Positions 1-5,589 of a DNA stretch of 5,637 bases are shown here, one piece after another (positions within the stretch are counted from its first letter, which is position 1; each line of letters begins with the position of its first letter). Source of the DNA: an uncultured Collinsella sp. (GTDB taxonomy: Bacteria; Actinomycetota; Coriobacteriia; Coriobacteriales; Coriobacteriaceae). The notes beneath the pieces are model-generated. The model ran no database searches. It was not told the origin of the DNA and saw only the letters and a program-made list of their open reading frames with translations. Location: assembly GCA_900556515.1 (NCBI GenBank), contig USPH01000103.1, positions 1-5,637 on the forward strand, read 5' to 3'. The position numbers and the translations under genes were made by a program.

Positions 1-666
1 GAACAAAAAGATAGTCTGCGCGCCCTCGGCCGTTGCGTGTGCGCGTTCAATCAGGCGGCTGGATGTCCAACCGATGGCAAGGCCCAGCCCCACGCCTAGG
101 ATGATCTGCTTGGCCAGCAGCACGGGGATGTTAATGTCGCCGCCGGCCGCGAGTGTGGCGAGCACGGCGGTGAGCATGTAGGCGACGGGCTCGTTGGAGC
201 CCGATTCGACCTCGAGCAGCGAGTCGGTGCCGCCTCTCAGCGACAGGTTGTGCTCGCGCAGCACGCTAAAGACACTGGCCGCGTCGGTGGATGCCACGAC
301 CGATCCCAGCAGCAGGCCACCAATCCAGTCAAAACCCAGCACGAAGTGCGCAAACGCACCCGTAATGCCGGCAGTGATGACGACGCCGAGCGTGCTCAGC
401 AGTACCGCGGGCACGGTAACGGGTTTGGCACGGTCGATATTGGTGTTAAAGCCGCCGTAGAACATGATGAACAGCAGCGCCGTGCTGCAGACGGTTTCGG
501 TGAGCGCGTAGTCGCTAAAATCGATGTGCGCCGGCCCGTTGACGCCCAACAGCATGCCGAGCGCGATAAAGATGAGCAGGGTGGGGAAGGGGAGTTTTTT
601 GCCGACGGGCTTGATGGTCAGGCACAGAATAATAACGAGGCCGATAAAGAGAAGGATCTGGTTCAT
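1..666 (-). CDS. nhaP2: NhaP2/CvrA-type potassium(sodium)/proton antiporter, N-terminal part (cut by window edge)
   Basis: This is an inner-membrane monovalent cation/proton antiporter of the CPA1 family, which exchanges K+ or Na+ for H+ in pH and ion homeostasis. Translating the minus strand from ATG at 666-664 gives 222 residues with no stop before the left edge, so the C-terminal part is missing (known homologues run to roughly 500-580 aa and usually carry a TrkA_C-type regulatory domain there). The hydrophobic segments fit successive transmembrane helices. Recognisable family motifs are LLIFIALGMLLGV (30-42), STDAASVFSVLR (126-137) and LEVESGSNEPVAYMLT (151-166). The last two match the NhaP2 patterns STDAAAVFSLL and ESGSNDPMA as I remember them, except that Asp is replaced by Glu159. 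An AGGAG Shine-Dalgarno (complement of 679-683) lies 12 nt before the ATG, which is rather far, but no in-frame start lies closer. It is transcribed divergently from the phosphatase. Family call is confident; ion preference is not known. Confidence 0.88.
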   Translation of the reverse strand, partial: MNQILLFIGLVIILCLTIKPVGKKLPFPTLLIFIALGMLLGVNGPAHIDFSDYALTETVCSTALLFIMFYGGFNTNIDRAKPVTVPAVLLSTLGVVITAGITGAFAHFVLGFDWIGGLLLGSVVASTDAASVFSVLREHNLSLRGGTDSLLEVESGSNEPVAYMLTAVLATLAAGGDINIPVLLAKQIILGVGLGLAIGWTSSRLIERAHATAEGAQTIFLF

Positions 667-815
667 GGATGGTGTCCGCTCCTGGGTGGCTGGCGTGGCA
701 CGGTCAGTTGTCTGCGGTTATTTGTACCCAAAGATGGTGGGTTTATGGGGTTGGATTGCGGGCGTGCGCGATATCGTCATAGACGGCTGCCGTCTTTGCC
801 TCTGCTCGGAAACCC

Positions 816-844
816 TTTCCAGCTTTATTGCAACGGAGTACAAT
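816..844 (+). promoter_or_regulatory. Candidate sigma-70-type promoter for the metallophosphoesterase gene
   Basis: TACAAT at 839-844 matches the -10 consensus at five of six positions. TTTCCA at 816-821 lies 17 bp upstream and is a weak -35. Initiation would fall near 851, giving a leader of about 70 nt before the ATG at 920. The leader starts with overlapping small palindromes: AAGTTcAACTT (856-866) and TTCAAcTTGAA (859-869). These could form an operator over the start point. Hexamers of this quality occur by chance, so this is an inference from position. Confidence 0.35.
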
Positions 845-919
845 GGGTAACGTTTAAGTTCAACTTGAAGTTTTAGTTGCGGCGCTGGGCTTCCGCTGCA
901 ATGCAAAGAGAGGCGTACC

Positions 920-1759
920 ATGGCGATCTATGTGACATCTGATGCTCACGGGCACGTGCGTGCGCTTGACGAGGCCCTGTCTAAGATTTCGCTGGCGTCC
1001 GACGACACGCTGTACGTGCTGGGCGACATGATCGATCGCGGGCCCGATCCGGTCGGCGTTATTAAGCTCGTGCGCTCGCTGCCCAACGCCCGCGTGCTCA
1101 AGGGCAATCACGAGCAGATCATGCTCGATGCCATCATTGGCCAGGATCCGCTCGATGCCGAGACCTGGGATATCAACGGTGGCTGGACGACGCGCGAGCA
1201 GCTCAACGACATGGAATTTGAGGCATACGAGGAGCTCGTGCGATGGATGGCTGCGCTGCCGCTCTACGCGGTGGCCGAGACCGAGGAGCGTCCGTACCTG
1301 CTGGTGCATGCCGGCATCCAGACCGAGGCGGCGCGCGCGTTTTTGCTTGAGCATGGCGTCGATTGCGGTGACGGCAGGGGAGCGGTCGATGCCGATAGCG
1401 AGCTGCTGCGGCAAATGCTCGCCGTGCAGTCGTCCGATGACCTGCTGTGGATTCGTCACGGCTATTGGGATGCGCCGACGGGACTGCTTTCTGCCGAGGG
1501 CGAGGGGCCGGTCGTGGTGAGCGGCCACACGCCAACGGTGTCGCTCGGGCGTTATTGCGAGGTAGATGGCCTTGCGGGACTCGATGAGGAGTCGGGCCGC
1601 GGGCAGATTGTGCGTCTGGGTGGCGAGGATACCGCCGGCGTGCCCGATCGCATCGATATCGACTGCGCCGCCGCCACCGGCTCCGAGTTCGGCCGCGTCG
1701 GGATCCTGCGTCTGGACGACGGGGCGGAGTTCTATGCGAACATCAACCCTGGTGAATAA
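920..1759 (+). CDS. PPP-family metallophosphoesterase (protein phosphatase / Ap4A hydrolase-like)
   Basis: This is a soluble, probably cytoplasmic, dimetal phosphoesterase of the calcineurin-like PPP branch, which includes bacterial serine/threonine protein phosphatases (PrpA/PrpE type) and symmetrical Ap4A hydrolases (ApaH). All signature metal and catalytic motifs are present in order: D-A-H (D8, H10), GDMIDRG (35-41), GNHE (62-65, with the catalytic His64), VHAG (129-132, H130) and GHTP (202-205, H203). NGGWTT (86-91) and DLLWIR (174-179) are also typical of this bacterial subgroup. The 279-aa length fits a complete single-domain enzyme, and no signal peptide or membrane segment is seen. 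The start is well supported: AGAGAGG at 907-913 lies 6 nt before the ATG. The gene stands alone, divergent from the antiporter and convergent with the flippase, with a hairpin 7 nt after its stop codon. Context does not identify the substrate: phosphoprotein, dinucleoside polyphosphate or another phosphoester are all possible. Confidence 0.9.
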   Translation: MAIYVTSDAHGHVRALDEALSKISLASDDTLYVLGDMIDRGPDPVGVIKLVRSLPNARVLKGNHEQIMLDAIIGQDPLDAETWDINGGWTTREQLNDMEFEAYEELVRWMAALPLYAVAETEERPYLLVHAGIQTEAARAFLLEHGVDCGDGRGAVDADSELLRQMLAVQSSDDLLWIRHGYWDAPTGLLSAEGEGPVVVSGHTPTVSLGRYCEVDGLAGLDEESGRGQIVRLGGEDTAGVPDRIDIDCAAATGSEFGRVGILRLDDGAEFYANINPGE

Positions 1760-1766
1760 CCTTGTT

Positions 1767-1788
1767 CCGCCGTTCTACCGAACGGCGG
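1767..1788 (+). terminator. GC-rich hairpin just after the phosphatase stop codon
   Basis: CCGCCGTTC (1767-1775) and GAACGGCGG (1780-1788) form a perfect 9-bp stem around a 4-nt loop (TACC). It begins 7 nt after the phosphatase TAA. Position and stem strength suggest a 3'-end structure that terminates transcription or stabilises the mRNA. No T-tract follows on either strand, so it is not a canonical intrinsic terminator. Confidence 0.45.
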
Positions 1789-1791
1789 TCA

Positions 1792-1915
1792 CGTTGACGC
1801 TGCGCAGCCCCGAAGCACCCCACCTTGTCGCTCAAACCGTCGCTCGCGTACAGAAGTACGCGTCGCTCCTCCTTCGCGCCAACCTGGGGCACTTCGAGAC
1901 TGCTCGCTGTCGGTG
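1792..1915. repeat. Long imperfect palindrome between the convergent genes
   Basis: The 124 nt are symmetric about the point between 1853 and 1854. Aligned without gaps, the two 60-nt arms give 35 Watson-Crick and 5 G-T pairs (about 15 Watson-Crick pairs expected by chance). The core is CGCGTAC (1845-1851), AGAA, GTACGCG (1856-1862). Further out pair CCCCA (1818-1822) with TGGGG (1885-1889), CGAAG (1811-1815) with CTTCG (1892-1896), GCAG/CTGC... as 1804-1807 with 1900-1903 (G-C-A-G with C-T-G-C), and GAC (1796-1798) with GTC (1909-1911). Several unpaired blocks are the same sequence on both arms (TCGCT, CC, CA). GTCGCTC also occurs three times in direct orientation (1827, 1839, 1862). RNA from either strand would fold into a long interrupted hairpin, consistent with a two-way terminator-like or REP-like element. 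Only one copy is visible here, so a dispersed repeat family is an inference. Confidence 0.6.
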
Positions 1916-1954
1916 CCAAAACATCGACGTTTCTTTTCTTCAAATTGATTCGAA

Positions 1955-3529
1955 TTAGGCGCCGTACGGGTTGCGGTCGCGCTCGATGCGCCGGCGGATG
2001 TGGGCGTACTCGATTATCAGCAGCACCAAGAGTAGGGCCATGATGGCTAGGTAGCTCACCACGGCGCCCATCAGACCCAGCAGGTTGATCAGGATCACCG
2101 GTAGAACTACGCTTACGGCGAAGCAGATCAGGTAGATCTTGGTGACGTCGCCGGCATGGCGCAGCACCGTGATGATGGCGTAGATAAAGTCGATTGCCGC
2201 GGTGACGCCGCCAGCGACGACCATCAGCAGCGCCAGCGTGCGGTAGCGCTCAAAGTTAAGGCCGTACATAAAGTTCATGATGGGGATGCCGGGGCCTGCC
2301 ATAAACGCGGCGCACACGCTGGTGATGACCACGATCAGTGCCATAACGGCAACAATAATCAGGTCAAAGCGGCGACGCTTGCGCGGATTCGTCCATATGC
2401 TCGACAGACGCAGAAGCTGCGGTTTATAGACAAATCCGATGCTCAACAAAATGGCCTGCGCTGGAAAGAACAGGGCATTAAAGTACAGCTGATACTTGTA
2501 GGCCAGCGTGCCTTCCATCACGAACTTGGGCATGCTCTCGATTAGGTTGAACAGGAACAGCGCGCCAAAAAGCGGGGCGCACTGGATAAACAGGTGACCG
2601 ACCTCGCGCAGGCTCACGCGGCGCGATTTTTCGGTTTCGAGCAGGGCGAGCGGCGCGGTGACCAGCACGAGCGAGGCGATCGCGGCGATGCCCATGGCCA
2701 TGGCGGCGATGGGCATGCTGCGCGTGAGGAACAGTACCACGCTAAAGACCGCGATGACGCCGACGGATCGTAGCGTTTGGCTCATGCCGGCCAGGTAGAG
2801 TTTGTCGGCCTGCTGCAGGCGGCCCTCGTACACGTCGGCAATGCCGTCGATCACCTTATACAGGTAGACGCCCAGGCCGATTGTGGCCATCTGCGCATCG
2901 TAGCCGCGGGCGCTGCTGTATACCAGGCCGCATGCCAGCGCGAGCGCTCCGCAGATCCAGCGGTTGAGCTGGTAAGAGGCAAAGGACGTCTTTTCGTCGA
3001 TGTCCGAGACCTGGAAATTGCGCACGCCGTAGTTGCACGCGATCATGATGAGCGTGCCGGTGACAAAGGCGATGGAGAATTTGCCAGCCTCCTCGGCGCC
3101 CACGAGCTGTGTGGACACGATGGTGAGCAACGGAAACGCCATGCCCCATACGGCGGTGCCCAGGGTATTCCAAAGGTAGTCGCGACGGGTGGCGTGATCT
3201 TCGTATTCAGCCTCTTGCGTGGAGAAGCCGCCGCCGTAGACGGCTCCGAGCAGGCGGTTCCACCAGGCATTGACCATGCGGTGGATGGGGCCGGGCTGGC
3301 GATCGCGCTCGCGGCGACGGCGTGTGGCCTGGCTGCTGTCGGGACCGCCGGCGTTACGCTGGCTTAGCTCTTGGATTCGTGCGAGCTCCTCGGCGGTGTG
3401 CGATGCGGGGAACAGGCCGTTCTCGATGCGTCCGTCCTGCCCGTGCGCCCCGTCCGATACGGTGGGGTCGGCGACGCCATTGCGGCGGGCGATGGCGCGA
3501 CGGATGCTATCGAGGGGCGTGATGCTCAA
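1955..3529 (-). CDS. Wzx-like polysaccharide/lipid-linked oligosaccharide flippase (COG2244)
   Basis: This is an integral membrane protein of the MOP/Wzx superfamily, whose members move lipid-linked glycan precursors across the cytoplasmic membrane for capsule, wall polysaccharide or exopolysaccharide assembly. Twelve hydrophobic segments can be placed at roughly 119-141, 151-168, 190-207, 214-232, 253-269, 272-297, 312-331, 347-368, 389-410, 430-455, 464-484 and 486-508, which is the normal number. The segment around NYGVRNFQVSD (166-176), after TM2, resembles the orphan 'lipopolysaccharide biosynthesis protein' group common in Gram-positive gut bacteria. Residues 1-115 are an unusual hydrophilic, charged extension with an Arg cluster (70-77). 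The start is TTG (complement of 3527-3529), supported by AAAGGAA (complement of 3535-3541) 5 nt upstream. A shorter form from Met85 is the alternative. No glycosyltransferase or polymerase gene adjoins it, so the glycan is unknown. It converges with the phosphatase gene and diverges from the permease gene. Confidence 0.82.
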   Translation of the reverse strand: MSITPLDSIRRAIARRNGVADPTVSDGAHGQDGRIENGLFPASHTAEELARIQELSQRNAGGPDSSQATRRRRERDRQPGPIHRMVNAWWNRLLGAVYGGGFSTQEAEYEDHATRRDYLWNTLGTAVWGMAFPLLTIVSTQLVGAEEAGKFSIAFVTGTLIMIACNYGVRNFQVSDIDEKTSFASYQLNRWICGALALACGLVYSSARGYDAQMATIGLGVYLYKVIDGIADVYEGRLQQADKLYLAGMSQTLRSVGVIAVFSVVLFLTRSMPIAAMAMGIAAIASLVLVTAPLALLETEKSRRVSLREVGHLFIQCAPLFGALFLFNLIESMPKFVMEGTLAYKYQLYFNALFFPAQAILLSIGFVYKPQLLRLSSIWTNPRKRRRFDLIIVAVMALIVVITSVCAAFMAGPGIPIMNFMYGLNFERYRTLALLMVVAGGVTAAIDFIYAIITVLRHAGDVTKIYLICFAVSVVLPVILINLLGLMGAVVSYLAIMALLLVLLIIEYAHIRRRIERDRNPYGA

Positions 3530-3556
3530 GGCGGTTCCTTTCTATTGCTGCGCCTT

Positions 3557-3562
3557 AGTATA
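3557..3562 (-). promoter_or_regulatory. Candidate -10 box for the flippase gene
   Basis: Read on the minus strand, 3562-3557 is TATACT, five of six matches to TATAAT, placed 27 nt before the TTG start with the Shine-Dalgarno in between. No good -35 lies 16-18 bp upstream (the stretch reads like CACGAA/ACACGA). If the box is real, the promoter is weak or activator-dependent. The 3588-3604 palindrome would then be centred near -46. Confidence 0.35.
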
Positions 3563-3587
3563 GTCGCGACAGTGTCGGTTCGTGTTT

Positions 3588-3604
3588 TTGAACAGATTGT
3601 TCAA
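3588..3604. promoter_or_regulatory. Operator-like perfect palindrome TTGAACA-GAT-TGTTCAA
   Basis: A perfect 7-bp inverted repeat with a 3-bp spacer sits in the 178-bp divergent region between the flippase and permease starts. TATATT at 3605-3610 (five of six matches to a -10 box on the plus strand) abuts it directly, so a bound dimeric regulator would cover a permease promoter there. Length and symmetry suit a dimeric helix-turn-helix repressor or activator. Lactate permeases in other bacteria are often controlled by GntR-type regulators (LldR, LutR), but this sequence cannot be assigned to a family and no regulator gene is in the window. Promoter and operator roles are inferred from position. 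Confidence 0.45.
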
Positions 3605-3707
3605 TATATTCGGCAGGCGGCAGCAATTTGTCGGTAAGCGTGCGGTATTCTGTTGAGGTTTTGTGACACCCCGATGCCGCCTTCGCGGTACCAAGGAGCT
3701 TTTACCC

Positions 3708-5264
3708 ATGGACGTCGCCGCATTTTTGCTGGCTCTTGTGCCGATCATCTGGCTTGTCGTGATGCTGCTGTGCTTTAAATGGCCGGCCTGGAAAGCTGCC
3801 ATCGGCTCGTTTGTTCTTTCGTGCGTGCTTGCCTTTGCGTGGTGGCACCTGTCGGTGGCGCAGATCGCCACGGCCTCGCTCGAGGGCTTTTTGATGGCCC
3901 TGTGGCCGATCGTGCTGGTGATTATCGCCGCGGTCTTTACGTATAACCTGTGCGTGCGCACGGGCGCCATGGACGTGATCGGCAGCATGATCACCTCCAT
4001 CAGCAGCGACCGCCGTCTGCTGGCGCTGCTCGTGGCCTGGTGCTTCGGCGGCTTTATGGAGGGCATGGCCGGCTTTGGTACCGCCGTCGCCATTCCCGCC
4101 GGCATGCTCGCGGGCTTGGGCTTTGAGGCCGTCCCCGCCGTGCTCATCTGCCTGCTGGCCAACGGCGTGCCCACGCCCTACGGCTCCATCGGCATCCCGA
4201 CGGTTTCCGTTGCCGACCTGGTTGGTCTGGATTCCCTGCACCTGGCGACCGTTCAGCTGGTGCAGCTCGCGCCGTTCTTTGTGGTGATGCCGCTGTTTAT
4301 CGTACTGGTTGCGGGCCGTGTCGCCGATGATCAAGGCAACGTTGCGAGCGTTGCCGAGCGTATGCACGGGGTTGCCGGCGTGGCGCTGCTTTCCGGTGTG
4401 TCCTTTGTAGGTGCTGCCCTGGTCGTTGCCATGTTTGTGGGTCCCGAGCTGGCCGTAGTCGTGGGCTCCATCGTGTCGCTTGCGCTGACCGCCGCGCTTG
4501 CCATGCGCACCGAGAAGTCGGGACATCTGGATGCGCGCTTCCATATGAATATCGAGGCCGGCGAACAGCTCACCGCTAAGTCGGCGCTTTCGGCCTGGTC
4601 GTGCTTCATCCTGATCTTTGTGCTGCTGTTGGGTACCTCCAACCTGGTGCCCGACGTGCACGCCGCGCTCGCGCCGTTTGCGAGTCACGTGCAGGTGTAT
4701 TGCGGCGAGAACCCCGGTACACTTACGTTTTCGTGGATCAACACGCCGGGCGTCTGGATTTTCCTGGCGGCGTTTGTCGGCGGTGCCATTCAGGGCGCAT
4801 CGCCGCGCTTGATGGGCGAGGTGCTGGTCACGACCGTCAAGCAGATGATGCCGACGGTCATTACCATGCTTTCGGTGCTGGGTTGCGCCAAGGTGATGGG
4901 CTATGCCGGCATGATTTCGTCGATTAGCGCGTTTTGCATTGCGGTCGCCGGCGGTCTGTACCCGATTCTGGCTCCGTGGATTGGTGCGGTCGGTGCGTTT
5001 GTGACCGGCTCGGGCACGTCCTCGGGCATGCTGTTTGGTCCCATCCAGAGCCAGGCTGCCGCTGCGCTGGGCGTGAGCGACTACTGGATGGTCGCGCTGA
5101 ACGCCCTGGGTGTCGCCGCCGGTAAGATGACCTCTCCGCAGACGCTCGCGATTGGCCTTGCCGCCGTGCACGTGCGCGGAAAGGACGCCGAGCTCCTGGG
5201 CGCGGTGCTGCCCTACGCTGCTGGCATGCTGGTCCTCATGAGCGCCATCGCCATGCTCGGCTAA
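3708..5264 (+). CDS. lctP: L-lactate permease family transporter (LctP/LldP)
   Basis: This is a polytopic cytoplasmic-membrane symporter of the LctP family, whose characterised members take up L-lactate, D-lactate or glycolate with protons. The protein is 518 aa, slightly shorter than E. coli LldP (551 aa), and hydrophobic throughout. Family landmarks are GGFMEGMAGFGTAVAIP (114-130), NGVPTPYGSIGIP (152-164), TGSGTSSGMLFGPIQSQAA (433-451) and GKMTSPQTLAI (472-482), the last two matching the conserved C-terminal region of LldP. I chose ATG at 3708 because AAGGAG (3693-3698) lies 9 nt upstream and the hydrophobic N-terminus begins right there. An in-frame GTG at 3663 would add 15 polar residues and has no clear ribosome site. 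Asp in the LldP pattern TGSDTSSN (from memory) is Gly436 here, so substrate preference may differ. No lldD, lutABC or electron-transfer genes adjoin it. It is divergent from the flippase. Confidence 0.88.
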   Translation: MDVAAFLLALVPIIWLVVMLLCFKWPAWKAAIGSFVLSCVLAFAWWHLSVAQIATASLEGFLMALWPIVLVIIAAVFTYNLCVRTGAMDVIGSMITSISSDRRLLALLVAWCFGGFMEGMAGFGTAVAIPAGMLAGLGFEAVPAVLICLLANGVPTPYGSIGIPTVSVADLVGLDSLHLATVQLVQLAPFFVVMPLFIVLVAGRVADDQGNVASVAERMHGVAGVALLSGVSFVGAALVVAMFVGPELAVVVGSIVSLALTAALAMRTEKSGHLDARFHMNIEAGEQLTAKSALSAWSCFILIFVLLLGTSNLVPDVHAALAPFASHVQVYCGENPGTLTFSWINTPGVWIFLAAFVGGAIQGASPRLMGEVLVTTVKQMMPTVITMLSVLGCAKVMGYAGMISSISAFCIAVAGGLYPILAPWIGAVGAFVTGSGTSSGMLFGPIQSQAAAALGVSDYWMVALNALGVAAGKMTSPQTLAIGLAAVHVRGKDAELLGAVLPYAAGMLVLMSAIAMLG

Positions 5265-5276
5265 GGCCTGCCGCTA

Positions 5277-5330
5277 TAACTAGTCATTGGGGACGTTCTT
5301 AAACGGCTAGTTACTTGGGACAGTCTTCGG
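5277..5330. repeat. Short imperfect direct and inverted repeats downstream of the permease
   Basis: Two units starting CTAGT at 5280 and 5307 lie 27 bp apart and agree at 16 of their first 21 positions (the shared core is GGGAC followed by CTT). They overlap a perfect 7-bp inverted pair, TAACTAG (5277-5283) and CTAGTTA (5307-5313), and an inner CGTT-CTTA-AACG hairpin (5294-5305). This looks like a REP-type or degenerate transposon-associated sequence, but no transposase is present and copy number elsewhere cannot be seen. Confidence 0.4.
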
Positions 5331-5334
5331 ACTG
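5321..5334 (+). other. UUCG-capped hairpin
   Basis: CAGTC (5321-5325), TTCG (5326-5329), GACTG (5330-5334). The perfect 5-bp stem closes with C-G on a UUCG tetraloop, the extra-stable cUNCGg class in RNA. It lies 56 nt after the permease stop. Only CTTGCC follows, without a T-tract, so it is more likely an mRNA 3'-stabilising or pausing structure than a complete terminator. Confidence 0.45.
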
Positions 5335-5508
5335 CTTGCCGCTGGAGGCTGTTTAGCGCCGCCGTGCAGGGTGTCTTTAAAGAGCCGTGACCAACAATCG
5401 TCAAATATGAGTACTGATACCTTTTCAGTAGCAGCAATTTTGGCCATTTTTAAGACTATCTGACGTATCTATCGAGTGGATATGCTGCTGTATCTCCTCA
5501 AATGTTCA
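5335..5508. other. AT-richer intergenic stretch without a convincing gene
   Basis: The sequence becomes clearly more AT-rich than the coding DNA from about 5395. It contains a perfect 6-bp inverted repeat TACTGA/TCAGTA (5412-5417 and 5425-5430). Longer-range complementary segments are AGCAGCA (5430-5436) with TGCTGCT (5483-5489), and GATAC (5416-5420) with GTATC (5490-5494). A short ATG ORF (5407-5463, 18 codons, MSTDTFSVAAILAIFKTI) has no visible ribosome site. A structured RNA ending at the terminator at 5509-5557 is possible, but no good promoter could be fixed. Confidence 0.3.
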
Positions 5509-5557
5509 ATAAAAGAAGCCCTTGATGTGAATAAATTCCATCAAGGGCTTCTTTTAT
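5509..5557. terminator. Strong bidirectional intrinsic terminator
   Basis: Arms 5509-5527 and 5539-5557 are perfectly complementary over 19 bp around an 11-nt loop, which can close further through GAA (5529-5531) and TTC (5536-5538). The GC part (GAAGCCCTTGATG/CATCAAGGGCTTC) ends in CTTCTTTTA on the plus strand. By symmetry it ends in CTTCTTTTAT on the minus strand, so it can stop transcription both ways. It could end the permease transcript about 245 nt after the stop codon, and also end a gene arriving from the right that is not in this contig. Confidence 0.85.
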
Positions 5558-5589
5558 AAACAAAATAAATGTATTCGCAACGGTAACAG

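Noticed and set aside
781..795. AGACGG-CTG-CCGTCT hairpin as a terminator
   Set aside because: It is a short stem with a 3-nt loop and almost no T-tract. It sits in a divergent promoter region where no transcript needs to end.
250..876. A 208-codon plus-strand frame over the antiporter gene and its upstream region
   Set aside because: Low-complexity polar composition, and it lies opposite a frame with recognisable NhaP2 motifs.
1743..1943. A 66-codon minus-strand frame (TTG start) covering the convergent intergenic region
   Set aside because: It spans the palindrome and the GC hairpin and runs into the 3' end of the phosphatase gene. It has no Shine-Dalgarno. The symmetry explains the sequence better than coding does, though a conserved peptide in relatives would reopen it.
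2777..3367. A 196-codon plus-strand frame over the flippase gene
   Set aside because: Antisense shadow. The minus strand encodes a coherent 12-segment membrane protein.
3663..3707. Upstream GTG start for the permease adding 15 residues
   Set aside because: The added residues are polar and atypical of the family, and no ribosome site precedes the GTG. AAGGAG before the ATG at 3708 fits well.
3702..5171. A 489-codon open frame antisense to the lactate permease
   Set aside because: It is rich in His, Arg, Gly and Gln with no hydrophobic core or domain, as expected from the complement of a high-GC membrane-protein gene. The plus-strand frame has clear family motifs and a good ribosome site.
1..5589. 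tRNA, rRNA or CRISPR array
   Set aside because: No cloverleaf-like or rRNA-like segment and no regularly spaced repeats were found by reading both strands. The only tandem similarity is the two-unit repeat at 5280 and 5307.
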